Shown: positions 31,401-46,400, counted from the first letter of the stretch. The stretch: DNA of 64,000 nucleotides from RYN-230 sp963717125 (GCA_963717125.1 CAVQVG010000013.1:464332-528331), one strand, 5' to 3'. Made by a program: numbers and translations. Notes: a model not told the origin generated them from the sequence alone.

Positions 31401-34400
31401 AGCGGCCGCGATGGTGGGATGGTCAAGAAGATCGCCGACGCTGATGTCGTAGCCGCTGGCCCGGAGACGGGCCACGACCTGGGTCACCAGCAGTGAGTGG
31501 CCGCCGAGGTCGAAGAAGCTGTCGGTGGTGCCGACCTGGGTGATGCCGAGGACCTGGGCCCAGATCCCGGCGAGCAGTTCCTCGGCGGGGGTGGCCGGGG
31601 CGAGGTAGCCGCCGGCCAGCTCCGGGCGGCCCGCGTCCGGGGCGGGCAGCGCGGCGCGGTCCAGTTTCCCGTTCGCGGTCAGCGGCAGCGCGGCCAGCTC
31701 GGTGAACACCGCCGGGATCATGAACCCGGGCAGCCGCTGTCCCAGGTGGGCGCGCAGCTCGCTGACTGGCGGGATGCCCGCGGACTGGTCGGCGGGCACC
31801 AGCCAGGCCACCAGCCGCGGGTCGCCGCCTTCCCCGTCGGCGGTCACCACGGCGGCGGTGCGGACGCCGGGGTGGGTGGTCAGGGCGGTCTCGATCTCGC
31901 CGGGCTCGATCCGGTAGCCGCGGATCTTGACCTGGTCATCGGCGCGGCCCAGGAACTCCAGCTGCCCGCTGGGCCGCCACCGGGCCCGGTCGCCGGTGCG
32001 GTACAGCCGCGACCCGTCGCCGGCCAGCGGGTCGGCGACGAACCGTTCCGCGGTCAGCCCCGGCCTGCCGCGTACCCCCGCGCCACCCCGGCACCGCCGA
32101 TGTGCAGGTCCCCGGCCACCCCCACCGGGACCGGGCCCAGGTGCCGGTCCAGGACCTGCAGCCGGGTGTTGGCCACCGGGCCCCCGATCAGCGGCGGGCG
32201 CCGGGACCGGTCACCGCGATGCTGGCGCACACCGTGGCCTCAGTCGGCCCGTAGGCGTTCAGCAGCCGGTGATGCTCCCGCCACCGGTCCGCCACCCCGC
32301 CGTCCAGCCGCTCCCCGGCCGACACCAGCGTGACCAGGCCCGCCAGCTCACCGGGGGCCAGCACACCCAGCAGCGACGGCGGCAGCGTCGCCACCGCTAC
32401 CCCCCGGTCGCGGACCAGCCCGGCCAGCGCGCCCGGCTCGGCCCGCTCCCCCGCCGCGGCGATCACCAGAGTCGCCCCCGCCGCCAGGGCGCCGCATACC
32501 TCCCATACCGCGGCGTCGAAGCTGAACGAGGCGAACTGCAGCACGCGGGTACCGGCGGCGGCGCCGAACACCGGTCCCTGCGCGACCGTCAGGTTCACCA
32601 CCCCGCCGTGGGTGACCTGCACCCCCTTCGGTGCCCCGGTCAACCCCGAGGTGTACATCACATACGCCAGCTGGCCCGCCACCACCGCCGGAACCGGCGG
32701 CGGCCCGGGCGGCGCCGCCGCCACCGCCGCCACGGTCAGCGGGTCATCCAGCGTGATCACCCGGATCCGGCCCGCGGGCAGCTCGTCCACGATCGCGGCG
32801 GTCCCCGCCAGCACGCTCGCGTGGCTGTCGGCCAGCATGAACGCCAGCCGCCCCGGCGGGTAGGCCGGGTCCAGCGGCAGGTACGCGCCGCCGGCCTTCC
32901 ACACCGCCAGCATCGCCACGACCATGCCCGCGCCCCGCTCCAGGCACAACCCCACCACCGACTCACCGCCCACCCCCACCCCACGCAGGTAATGCGCCAG
33001 CCGGTTCGCCCGCTCCTCCAGCCCCCCATAACTCAGCGACACCCCACCGCACGTCACCGCCACCACGTCCGGGCCCACCGCCGCCCGCGCCGCGGCCAGC
33101 TCATGGATCCCGCCCGCCGCCGGCACCGGCACCGGCGTGTCATTCCACCGGGCCAGCTCGTCACGCTCACCCGCGGTCAGCACCCCCAGCCCCGACAACG
33201 GCCGCCCCGGGTCCGCGGCCACCGCCGCCAGCAGCACACCCAGATGCCCCGCCATCCGCCCGATCGTCGCCGCATCGAACAACGCCGTGCTGTACTCCAG
33301 CCCACCCGACAACCCGCCACCGTCCTCAGCCAAGACCAGCCGCAGATCAAATCGGGCGAGTACCCCCGTCTGCACATCCCCCAGCACCACCCCCGCACCG
33401 CCGCCCCGGCCATCTGCCGCACCCGGGCTGGCATCACCCTGAACCTGGCTTCCCTGGTCCTGCCCCTCCTGCTGCCGGTGCCCGGTGAAGTAGTTGAACA
33501 GGACCTGGAACAGCGGGGTGCGGGACCGGTCCCGCCCGGTGACCAGCGCGTCAACCAGCTGCTCGAACGGCAGGTCCTGGTGGGCGTAGGCGCCTAGGGT
33601 CATGCCGCGGACCCGGCCGAGCAGCCCGGTGAACTCCGGGTCGCCGGACAGGTCGGCCCGCAGGACCAGGGTGTTGACGAAAAACCCGATCAGGTCCTCG
33701 GTCTCGGCCCGGTTGCGGTTGGCGACCGGGGTGCCCGTCACGATGTCGTCCTGGCCGCTGTAACGGCCCAGCAGTGCGGTGAACGCCGCGAGCAGCGTCA
33801 TGAACATCGTGGTGCCGTTATCGCGGGCCACTGCCCGCAGCCCGGCTGCCGTCTGCGCCGGGACGCTGAGCCGCACCATCGCCCCGGCGGTGGACCGCAC
33901 CGGCGGGCGGGGGCGGTCGGCGGGCAGGTCCAGGACCGGCGCCCCGGCCAGCTGATCCCGCCAGTAGGACAGCTGCCCGTCCAGAACTTCCCCGGTCAGC
34001 CACTTCCGCTGCCACACCGCGAAGTCGGCGTACTGCACCGCCAGCGGCGGCAGCGGATCTCGCTGTCCCGCCCGGAACGCCTCATACAGCGCCGACAGCT
34101 CGCGCCGCAAGATCCCCGCCGACCACTCATCGGAGACCACGTGATGCACCGACAGGTCCAGCACGTGCTCCGTGGGGCCCAGGCGGATCAGCGCGGCCCG
34201 GATCAGCGGCCCGGCCGCCAGGTCGAACGGGGTGACCGCGTCCGCCGCGATCAGCTCCCGCGTGGCCGCCACCGGATCCGGCTGGCCGGAGACATCGGCG
34301 ACGGGCAGGGGGAAGCCGGTGGGCGGGTCGATCACCTGATGCGCCACCCCGTCCGGGCCGGCCACCAGCCGGGTCCGCAGCACCTCATGGCGGGCGGTGA

Positions 34401-37400
34401 TCGCGCCCAGCGCGGCGCCGAGCGCGGCCACGTTCAGGTCCCCGGCCAGCCGCACCGGCGAGGGCATGCTGTATTCCACCGACCCGGGGTCGAGCTGGTG
34501 CAGGAACCACAGCCGCTGCTGGCCGAACGACAGCGGCAGCCGCTGGCCGCGGCCCGCGGGCGTGACCGGCGGCACCGCCACCCCCGGGGCCGTGCCCTCG
34601 ATCACCGTGGCCAGCCCGGCGATGGTCGGCTGGTCGAACAGGTCGGCCAGCGTCACCTCCGCGCCGAACACGGCCCCGATCCGGGAGATCATCTGGGTGG
34701 CCAGCAGCGAATGGCCGCCCAGGTCGAAGAAGCTGTCGCTGGCACCGGGCCGGTCCACGCCCAGGACTCGCGCCCAGATCCCGGCCAGCAGCTCCTGCGC
34801 CGGGGTGGCCGGGGCCACATACCCCCCGGCCAGGCCCGGGCGGGCATCCGGGCCGGGCAGCGCGGCCCGGTCCAGTTTCCCGCTGGGGGTCAGCGGCAGC
34901 GCGGCGAGCTCGGTGAACACCGCCGGGATCATGAACTCCGGCAGTTGCTGCCCCAGGTGGGCGCGCAGCTCAGCGGCGGGCGGGATGCCTGCGGATGGAT
35001 CGGCGGGCACCAGGTAAGCCACCAGCCGCGCTGCCGTGCCGCCGCCGTCGGCGGTGACCACGGCCGCGCTGAGCGCCGGGTGGGCGGCCAGCACCGCCTC
35101 CACCTCGCCGGGCTCGACCCGGAACCCGCGGATCTTGACCTGGTCATCGGCGCGGCCCAGGAACTCCAGCTGCCCATCCGCCCGCCACCGGGCCCGGTCG
35201 CCGGTCCGGTACAGCCGCGACCCGTCGCCGGCCAGCGGGTCGGCGACGAACCGTTCCGCGGTCAGCCCCGGCCGGCCGGCGTACCCGCGGGCGACCTGCG
35301 CACCGCCGATGAGCAGGTCCCCGGCGATCCCGGCCGGGACCGGGCCCAGGTGCCGGTCCAGCACGTGCACCCGGGTGCCGGCCACCGGCGACCCGATCGG
35401 CGGCGGCTGCCCGGCAGCCGGATCCAAGGCCGCGGTGCAGGAGATCACCGTGGTCTCGGTCGGGCCGTAGGCGTTGAACAGCCGGCGCCCCGGTCCCCAG
35501 GTAGCGGCGATCTGCGCGCTCACCCGTTCCGACCCCACGACCAGCGTGCCCACCCCGGCCAGGTCACCGGGATCCAGCACGGCCAGCAGCGACGGCACCA
35601 CACTGGCCGCCTGCACCCCGGTGCCGCGGATCAGCTGCGCCAGCAGCGCCAGGCCCGGCCCGCTGCGCGGCGGTGGCGACCACCAGGGTGGCCCCGGCCG
35701 CCAAAGTCACCGCGACGTCCAGGGCCGCGGCGTCGAAGCTGAACGAGGCGAACTGCAGCACGGCCACCCCGGCCGCGGCCCCGAGCACCGGCCGCAGCGC
35801 GACCGCCAGGTTCACCACCCCGCCGTGGGTGACCTGCACCCCCTTCGGTGTCCCGGTCGACCCCGAGGTATAGATCACATACGCCAGCTGGCCCGCCACC
35901 ACCGCCGCGCCCGGCGGCGGCCCGGCCGGCGCCGCCGCCACCGCCGCGGCCACCACCGGGTCATCCAGCGTGATCACCCCGATCCGGCCCGCGGGCAGCT
36001 CCCCGGCCAGGCCCGCAGCCACCCCACGCCGGCTGACCAGCACGCTGGCGTGGCTGTCAGCCAGCATGAACGCCAGCCGCCCCGCCGGGTAGGCCGGGTC
36101 CAGCGGCAGGTACGCGCCGCCGGCCTTCCACACCGCCAGCATCGCCACGACCATGCCCGCGCCCCGCTCCAGGCACAACCCCACCACCGACTCACCGCCC
36201 ACCCCCACCCCACGCAGGTAATGCGCCAGCCGGTTCGCCCGCTCCTCCAGCCCCCCATAACTCAGCGACACCCCACCGCACGTCACCGCCACCACGTCCG
36301 GGCCCACCGCCGCCCGCGCCGCGGCCAGCTCATGCACCCCGCCCGCCGCCGCCACCGGCGCCGGCGTGTCATTCCACCGGGCCAGCTCCTCACGCTCACC
36401 CGCGGTCAGCACCCCCAGCCCCGACAGCGGCCGCCCCGGGTCCGCGGCGACCGCCGCCAGCAGCACACCCAGATGCCCCGCCAGCCGCCCGATCGTCGCC
36501 GCATCGAACAACGCCGTGCTGTACTGGATCAGGCCCGCCAGCCCACCGCCACCGGTCTCCCCCAGCATCACCGACAGATCAAACTTCACCGCCCGCGACC
36601 CCGCCACTGCGCCAGTCAGCAGACCTCTCTGGTCCTCATCCCCGCCGTGGCCATCGCTCTGGCCCGCCGGGTCCTTGTCATCGCGGGAATCCCCGGCGGC
36701 ATAGCGGAAGGATGCCTGGAACAGTGGGGTGCGGGACCGGTCCCGGCCGGTGACCAGCGCGTCAACCAGCTGCTCGAACGGCAGGTCCTGGTGGGCGTAG
36801 GCGCCCAGGGTCATGCCGCGGACCCGGCCGAGCAGCCCGGTGAACGCGGGGTCGCCGGACAGGTCGGCCCGCATCACCAGGGTGTTGACGAAAAACCCGA
36901 TCAGGTCCTCGGTCTCCGCCCGGTTCCGGTTGGCCACCACGGAGCCGACCACGACGTCGTCCTGGCCGCCGTAGCGGCCCAGCAGGACGGCGTAGGCGGC
37001 GAGCAGCGTCATGAACATCGTGACGCCGTTATCGCGGGCCACCGCCCGCAGCCCGGCTGCCGACTGCGGCGGGACGCTGAACCGCACCATCGCCCCGGCG
37101 GTGGTCCGGACGGGGGGCCGGGGCCGGTCGGTGGGCAGTTCCAGGGCGGGTGCGCCGGTGAGCTGCTGGCGCCAGTAGGTGAGCTGGCCTTCCAGCACGT
37201 CCCCGGCCAGCCACCGCCGCTGCCAGATCGCGAAGTCGGCGTACTGCACCGCCAGCGGCGGCAGCGGATCGGGCTCCCCCCGGCGGAACGCCTGGTACAG
37301 CACCGCGAGCTCACGGCGCAGTATTCCCGCCGACCAGTCATCGGAGACCACGTGGTGCAGCGACAGGGCCAGGATGTGCTCACCGGCGCCCAGGCGGATC

Positions 37401-40400
37401 AGGGTGGCGCGGATCAGCGGCCCGGCCGCCAGGTCGAACGGCACCGCGGCGTCCGCTGTGATCAGCGCCGTGGCCGCGGCCGCCGGGTCGGGCGCGGCGG
37501 AGGTGTCGGCGACGGGCAGGGGGAACGGCGCGGGCGGGTCGATCACCTGATGCGCCACCCCGTCCGGGCCGGCCACCAGCCGGGTCCGCAGCACCTCATG
37601 GCGGGCGGTGATCGCGCCCAGCGCGGCGCCGAGCGCGGCCACGTTCAGGTCCCCGGCCAGCCGCACCGGCGAGGGCATGCTGTATTCCACCGACCCGGGG
37701 TCGAGCTGGTGCAGGAACCACAGCCGCTGCTGGCCGAACGACAGCGGCAGCCGCTGGCCGCGGCCCGCGGGCGTGACCGGCGGCACCGCCACCCCCGGGG
37801 CCGTGCCCTCGATCACCGTGGCCAGCCCGGCGATGGTCGGCTGGTCGAACAGGTCGGCCAGCGTCACCTCCGCGCCGAACACGGCCCCGATCCGGGAGAT
37901 CATCTGGGTGGCCAGCAGCGAATGGCCGCCCAGGTCGAAGAAGCTGTCGCTGGCGCCGGGCCGGTCCACGCCCAGGACCTGCGCCCAGATCCCGGCCAGC
38001 AGCTCCTGCGCCGGGGTGGCCGGGGCCACATACCCCCCGGCCAGGCCCGGGCGGGCATCCGGGCCGGGCAGCGCGGCCCGGTCCAGTTTCCCGCTGGGGG
38101 TCAGCGGCAGGCTGGCCAGCTCGGTGAACACCGCCGGGATCATGAACTCCGGCAGCCGCTGCCCCACGAACGCCCGCAGCTCAGCGGCGGGCGGGATGCC
38201 CCCGGCCGGCCCGGCGGCCACCAGCCAGGCCACCAGCCGCCGGTCCTGGCCGTCGCGGTCCGCGGCCACCACCGCCGCGCTGAGCGCCGGGTGGGCGGCC
38301 AGCACCGCCTCCACCTCGCCGGGCTCGACCCGGAACCCGCGGATCTTGACCTGGTCATCGGCGCGGCCCAGGAACTCCAGCTGCCCATCCGCCCGCCACC
38401 GGGCCCGGTCGCCGGTCCGGTACAGCCGCGACCCGTCGCCGGCCAGCGGGTCGGCGACGAACCGTTCCGCGGTCAGCCCCGGCCGGCCGGCGTACCCGCG
38501 GGCGACCTGCGCACCGCCGATGAGCAGGTCCCCGGCGATCCCGGCCGGGACCGGGCCCAGGTGCCGGTCCAGCACGTGCACCCGGGTGCCGGCCACCGGC
38601 GACCCGATCGGCGGCGGCTGCCCGGCACCGGGATCCACCACCCCGGTAGTGACCATGACCGTGGTCTCGGTCGGGCCGTAGGTGTTCACCAGCCGCCGCC
38701 CCGGCCCCCACCGGCTGGCCAGCGGCGCGGTGAGCGGCTCAGCGCCCAGCAGCAGCGTGCCCACCCCGGCCAGGTCACCGGGATCCAGCACGGCCAGCAG
38801 CGACGGCACCACACTGGCCGCCTGCACCCCGGTGCCGCGGATCAGCTGCGCCAGCAGCGCCGGCCCGGCCCGCTGCGCGGCGGTGGCGACCACCAGGGTG
38901 GCCCCGGCCGCCAAAGTCACCGCGACGTCCAGGGCCGCGGCGTCGAAGCTGAACGAGGCGAACTGCAGCACGGCCACCCCGGCCGCGGCCCCGAGCACCG
39001 GCCGCAGCGCGACCGCCAGGTTCACCACCCCGCCGTGGGTGACCTGCACCCCCTTCGGTGTCCCGGTCGACCCCGAGGTATAGATCACATACGCCAGCTG
39101 GCCCGCCACCACCGCCGCGCCCGGCGGCGGCCCGGCCGGCGCCGCCGCCACCGCCGCGGCCACCACCGGGTCATCCAGCGTGATCACCCCGATCCGGCCC
39201 GCGGGCAGCTCCCCGGCCAGGCCCGCAGCCACCCCACGCCGGCTGACCAGCACGCTGGCGTGGCTGTCGGCCAGCATGAACGCCAGCCGCCCCGCCGGGT
39301 AGGCCGGGTCCAGCGGCAGGTACGCGCCGCCGGCCTTCCACACCGCCAGCATCGCCACGACCATGCCCGCGCCCCGCTCCAGGCACAACCCCACCACCGA
39401 CTCACCGCCCACCCCCACCCCACGCAGGTAATGCGCCAGCCGGTTCGCCCGCTCCTCCAGCCCCCCATAACTCAGCGACACCCCGCCGCACGTCACCGCC
39501 ACCACGTCCGGGCCCACCGCCGCCCGCGCCGCGGCCAGCTCATGCACCCCGCCCGCCGCCGCCACCGGCGCCGGCGTGTCATTCCACCGGGCCAGCTCCT
39601 CACGCTCACCCGCGGTCAGCACCCCCAGCCCCGACAGCGGCCGCCCCGGGTCCGCGGCGACCGCCGCCAGCAGCACACCCAGATGCCCCGCCAGCCGCCC
39701 GATCGTCGCCGCATCGAACAACGCCGTGCTGTACTCGATCAGGCCCGCCAGCCCACCGCCACCGGTCTCCCCCAGCATCACCGACAGATCAAACTTCACC
39801 GCCAGCGGGCCGGCTGGCTGCGCCCCCCGGCCCGCATCCCCGCCCGCCGCCCCCGGTCCCGGCCCGGGCCCCGAACCAGAACGGCCCGGCGGATCCGCGA
39901 CAGCACCAGGGTCATAGCGGAACACCACCTGAAACAGCGGGGTGCGGGACCGGTCCCGGCCGGTCACCAGCGCGTTAACCAGCTGCTCAAACGGCAGATC
40001 CTGATGCGCGTACCCGCCCAGCGCCACCTCCCGCACCCGGCCCAGCAGTTCAGTGAACGCCGGGTCACCCGACAGGTCGGTGCGCATCACCAGGGTATTG
40101 ACGAAAAACCCGATCAGATCCTCAGTCCCGGCATGGTTGCGGTTCGCGACCGGCGTGCCCACCACCACGTCGTCCTGGCCGCTGTAACGGCCCATCAGCA
40201 CGCCGAACGCCGCGAGCAGCGTCATGAACATCGTCACGCCGCCGCTCACGGGCCACCCCCCGCAGCCCACCCGCCGTCTGTACCGGGACAGCAAACCTCG
40301 CCACCGCCCCGGCAGCGGACCGGGCCAGCGGGCGGGGCCGGTCAGTAGGCACCTCCAGCACCGGCGCCCCGGCCAGCCGGCCACGCCAGTACGCCAGCTG

Positions 40401-43400
40401 GCCCGCCAGCACCTCCCCGGCCAGCCACCGCCGCTGCCACACCGCGAAATCGGCGTACTGCACCACCAGCGGCGGCAGCGGATCAGGCTCCCCCCGCCGG
40501 AACGCCTCATACAGCACATCGAGTTCACGGCGCAAAATCCGCCCCGACCACTCATCACTGACAACGTGATGCACCGACAGCACCAGCACATGGGCACCGG
40601 GGCCCAGCCGGATCAGCACAGCCCGGATCAGCGGCCCGGCCGCCAGGTCAAACGGCGCCGCCGCGTCCGCCGCCACCAGCCCCCGCGCCGCCGCCACCGG
40701 ATCCGGCTGGCCCGACACATCGGCCACTGGCAGCGGGAAACCCGCCGGCGGCCCGATCACCTGATACGCCACCCCGTCCGGGCCCGCGACCAGCCGGGTC
40801 CGCAGCACCTCATGCCGGCGCAACCACCGCGCCCAGCGCCGCACCGAGCGCGGCCACGTCCAGCTCCCCGCCCAGCCCCACCGGCATCGGCGCGCTGTAG
40901 GCGGTGGAGCCGGGTTCGAGCTGGTCCAGGAACCACAGCCGCTGCTGCGCGAACGACAACGGCAGCCGCTGGCCGCGGTCCGCGGGCGTGACCGGCGGTG
41001 CCGCCACCCCCGGCGCTGTCCCCTCGATCACCGCCGCCAGCCCGGCGACGGTCGGCTGGTCGAACAGGGCCGCCAGCGGAACCTCGACCCCGAGCACGGC
41101 CCGGATCCGGGAGATCACCTGAGTGGCCAGCAGCGAATGCCCGCCCAGCTCAAAGAAACTGTCCCCGGTACCCACCCGGTCCACGCCGAGGACCTGGGCC
41201 CAGATCCCGGCGAGCAGTTCCTCGGCGGGGGTGGCCGGGGCGACGTAGCCGCCGGCCAGCTCCGGGCGGCCCGCGTCCGGGGCGGGCAGCGCGGCGCGGT
41301 CGAGTTTCCCGTTCGCGGTCAGCGGCAGCGCGGCCAGTTCGGTGAACACTGCCGGGATCATGAACCCGGGCAGTTGCTGTCCCAGGTGGGCGCGCAGGCC
41401 GGCGGCGGGTGGGATGCCCGCGGCGGGGTCGGCGGGCACCAGCCAGGCCACCAGCCGCGCTGCCGTGCCGCCGCCGTCGGCGGTGACCACGGCGGCGGTG
41501 ATCGCGGGGTGGGTGGTCAGGGCGGTCTCGATCTCGCCGGGCTCGATCCGGTAGCCGCGGATCTTGACCTGGTCATCGGCGCGGCCCAGGAACTCCAGCT
41601 GCCCGCTGGGCCGCCACCGGGCCCGGTCGCCGGTGCGGTACAGCCGCGACCCGTCGCCGGCCAGCGGGTCGGCGACGAACCGTTCCGCGGTCAGCCCCGG
41701 CCGGCCGCGTACCCCCGCGCCACCCCGGCACCGCCGATGTGCAGGTCCCCGGCCACCCCCACCGGGACCGGGCCCAGGTGCCGGTCCAGGACCTGCAGCC
41801 GGGTGTTGGCCACCGGGCCCCCGATCAGCGGCGGGCCGCCGGGACCGGTCACCGCGATGCTGGCGCACACCGTGGCCTCAGTCGGCCCGTAGGCGTTCAG
41901 CAGCCGGTGATGCTCCCGCCACCGGTCCGCCACCCCGCCGTCCAGCCGCTCCCCGGCCGACACCAGCGTGACCAGGCCCGCCAGCTCACCGGGGGCCAGC
42001 ACACCCAGCAGCGACGGCGGCAGCGTCGCCACCGCTACCCCCCGGTCGCGGACCAGCCCGGCCAGCGCGCCCGGCTCGGCCCGCTCCCCCGCCGCGGCGA
42101 TCACCAGACTCGCCCCCGCCGCCAGCGTGACACACACCTCCGATACCGCGGCGTCGAAGCTGAACGAGGCGAACGCCAGCACGTTCACGCCGCCGGTGAC
42201 ACCGAACACCGGTCCCTGCGCGACCGTCAGGTTCACCACCCCGCCGTGGGTGACCTGCACCCCCTTCGGTGCCCCGGTCGACCCCGAGGTGTACATCACA
42301 TACGCCAGCTGGCCCGCCACCACCGCCGGAACCGGCGGCGGCCCGGGCGGCGCCGCCGCCACCGCCGCCACGGTCAGCGGGTCATCCAGCGTGATCACCC
42401 GGATCCGGCCCGCGGGCAGCTCGTCCACGATCGCGGCGGTCCCCGCCAGCACGCTGGCGTGGCTGTCGGCCAGCATGAACGCCAGCCGCCCCGGCGGGTA
42501 GGCCGGGTCCAGCGGCAGGTACGCGCCGCCGGCCTTCCACACCGCCAGCATCGCCACGACCATGCCCGCGCCCCGCTCCAGGCACAACCCCACCACCGAC
42601 TCACCGCCCACCCCCACCCCACGCAGGTAATGCGCCAGCCGGTTCGCCCGCTCCTCCAGCCCCCCATAACTCAGCGACACCCCACCGCACGTCACCGCCA
42701 CCACGTCCGGGCCCACCGCCGCCCGCGCCGCGGCCAGCTCATGGATCCCGCCCGCCGCCGGCACCGGCGCCGGCGTGTCATTCCACCGGGCCAGCTCGTC
42801 ACGCTCACCCGCGGTCAGCACCCCCAGCCCCGACAACGGCCGCCCCGGGTCCGCGGCCACCGCCGCCAGCAGCACACCCAGATGCCCCGCCATCCGCCCG
42901 ATCGTCGCCGCATCGAACAACGCCGTGCTGTACTCCAGCCCACCCGACAACCCGCCACCGTCCTCAGCCAAAATCAGCCGCAGATCAAACCGGGCGCTCA
43001 CCCCCGTCTGCACATCCCCCAGCACCACCCCCGCATCTGCATCCACGACCGCGCCGCCACTGTCACCACCACCATGAGGGCCGGCACCCAGCGGATCGTG
43101 GAAGTTGAACAGGACCTGGAACAGCGGAGTGCCGGACCGATCCCGGCCGGCCATCAGGGCATCTACCAACTGCTCGAACGGCAGATCCTGATGCTCATGC
43201 GCAGCCAGCACCATGCCCCGGACCCGGCCCAAAAACTCCGTGAACGCGAGATCGCCGGACAGGTCGGCCCGCAGGACCAGGGTGTTGACGAAAAACCCGA
43301 TCAGGTCCTCGGTCTCCGCCCGGTTCCGGTTAGCAGCCGGGGTGCGCACCACCACATCGTCCTGGCCGCTGTAACGCCCCAGGAGCACCGCGTACACCGC

Positions 43401-46400
43401 GAACAAGACCATGAACATCGTCGCGCCGTTATCCCGGGCCACCGCCCGCAACGCCGGCGCCAGCCTAGCCGGGACATTGAATCTCGTGGCTGCCCCGGCC
43501 GATGACCGGACCGGCGGCCGGGGCCGGTCGGTGGGCAACTCCAGCACAGGCGCTCCAGCCAGTTGCTTCCGCCAGTACGCCAGCTGGCCGTCCAGGACCT
43601 CCCCGGCCAGCCACCGCCGCTGCCACACCGCGAAATCGGCGTACTGCACCACCAGCGGCGGCAGCGGATCCGGCTCCCCCCGCCCGAACGCCTCATACAG
43701 CACACCAAGCTCACGACGGAAAATCCGCCCCGACCATTCATCGAAGATCACGTGATGCATAGACAAGGCGAGCACATACTCACTGGGACCCAGCTGGATC
43801 AGCAAGGCCCGGATGATCGGCCCGGCCGCTAGGTCAAACGGCACCGCCGCATCCGCCGCCACCAGCGCCTGCGCCGCTGCTGCCGGATCCGCCACGCCGG
43901 ACACGTCGGCTACGGGCAGCGGGAAGTCTGCGGGCGGGTCAATCACCTGATGCGCCACTCCGTCCGGATCGGCCACCAGCCGGGTCCGCAGCACCTCGTG
44001 CCAGGCGCACCACCCCGCCCAGCGCTGCACCCATGGCCGCCACATCCACCTCGCCATGCAGCCGCTCCTGGGCCGGCACGATGTACCCGGCGGAGCCGGG
44101 TTCGAGCTGGTCCAGGAACCACAGCCGCTGCTGGGCAAACGACAACGGCAGCAGCTGATCCCGGCTGACTGCCGTCACCGGCGGTGCCACCGCCCCCGGC
44201 ACCGTGTCCTCAATCACTCCGGCCAGCCCTGCGATGGTGGGCTGGTCGAAGAAGGCAGCGATCGGGAATTCGAGTTCGAACATGCTGCGGATCCGGGCGA
44301 CCACCTGGATGGCGCGGAGCGAGTGGCCGCCCAGCTCGAAGAAGTTGTCGTGGATCCCGATCTGGTCGAGGCCGAGGACCTGGGCCCAGATCCCGGCGAG
44401 CAGTTCCTGGGTGGGGGTGGCGGGTGCGGTGTAGCCGGGGCCGGGGCGGGGGCGGGTGGCGCTGGGGGCGGGCAGCGCGGCCCGGTCCAGTTTCCCGCTG
44501 GGGGTCAGCGGCAGCGCGGCCAGCTCGGTGAACACCGCCGGGATCATGAACTCCGGCAGCCGCTGCCCCACGAACGCCCGCAGCTCAGCGGCGGGCGGCA
44601 GGCCGGCGGCGGGGCCGGCGGGCACCAGCCAGGCCACCAGCCGCCGGTCCTGCCCGTCGCCGTCGGCGGTGACCACAGCCGCGGTGATCGCGGGGTGGGC
44701 GGCCAGGACGGTCTGGATCTCGCCGGGCTCGATCCGGTAGCCGCGGATCTTGACCTGGTCATCGGCGCGGCCCAGGAACTCCAGCTGCCCATCCGCGCGC
44801 CACCGGGCCCGGTCCCCGCTGCGGTACAGCCGCGACCCGTCGCCGGCCAGCGGGTCGGCGATGAACCGTTCCGCGGTCAGCGCCGGGCGGCCGGCGTACC
44901 CGCGGGCGACCTGCGGGCCGCCGAGGAACAGTTCCCCGGTGACCCCGGCCGGGACCTGGCCCAGGGACCGGTCCAGCACGTGCGCCCGGGTGCCGGCCGC
45001 CGGTGACCCGACCGGGACCGTCCCGCCGGCCAGCAACGCTGGGGTCAAGGTGGCGGTGAGCACACCGATCGTGGTCTCCGTCGGGCCGTAATGATTGACC
45101 ACCCGCCGGTCCCCGGCCACCGCCAGCAGCCCGGCGGCCAGCTGCGGCGGGACCGCTTCGCCGCCCAGCACCAGGGCCCGGGCCGGGACCAGCCCGGCCA
45201 GGTCGCCACCAGCGGCCAGCGCGGCCAGGTGCGAGGGCACCACCTTCAGGTAATCAATGCGCTGCCCGGCCAGGTACCGGGCCACCGCGGCCGGGTCGGT
45301 GACCATCGCCTCGTCCAGGACATGCAGCACCCCACCGGTCACCAGGCTCGCCAAGATCACCGTGTTCCCGAAATCAGTGGCCGCTGGCTGGAGCAGCGCA
45401 TACGCACCGCCCGGCTCGCCCAGCCCGGCCCGGCCCGGCACCGCGGCCACATAGTTCACCAGGCCCCCGTGGGTGACCTGCACCCCCTTCGGCGTCCCAG
45501 TCAACCCCGAGGTGTACATCACATACGCCAGCTGACCCGCCACCACCCCCGGGACCGGCGGCGGGACCGGCGGCGCCGCCGCCACCGCCGCGGCCACCGC
45601 GGGATCATCCAGCGTGATGGCCACCAGCTGGCCCGCGGGCAGCTCCCCGGCCAGGCCCGCAGCCACCCCGCGCCGGCTGACCAGCATGCTGGCGTGGCTG
45701 TCGGCCAGCATGAACGCCAGCCGCCCCGCCGGGTAGCCCGGGTCCAGCGGCAGGTACGCGCCGCCGGCCTTCCACACCGCCAGCATCGCCACGACCATGC
45801 CCGCGCCCCGCTCCAGGCACAACCCCACCACCGACTCACCGCCCACCCCCACCCCACGCAGGTAATGCGCCAGCCGGTTCGCCCGCTCCTCCAGCCCCCC
45901 ATAACTCAGCGACACCCCACCGGCCACCACCGCCACCACGTCCGGGCCCACCGCCGCCCGCGCCGCGGCCAGCTCATGGACCCCGCCCGCCGCCGGCACC
46001 GGCGCCGGCGTGTCATTCCACCGGGCCAGCTCGTCACGCTCACCCGCGGTCAGCACCCCCAGCCCCGACAACGGCCGCCCCGGGTCCGCGGCCACCGCCG
46101 CCAGCAGCACACCCAGATGCCCCGCCAGCCGCCCGATCGTGCCGCTGTCGAACAACGCCGTGCTGTACTGGATCCAGCCCGCCAGCCCACCGCCGCCGGT
46201 CTCTCGCAGCAGCACCGACAGATCAAACCTCACCGCCCGCGGTCCGGCCAGCGCGTCGGCCAGCGGCCCGGCCAGCAAAATCCCGCGGCGATCATCCCCG
46301 CCGGGACCGTGGCCCGGGCCTGCCGGATCCTCACCATCGCGGAGATCCCCGGCGGCGTAGCGGAAGAAGACCTGGAACAGCGGAGTGCGGGACCGGTCCC

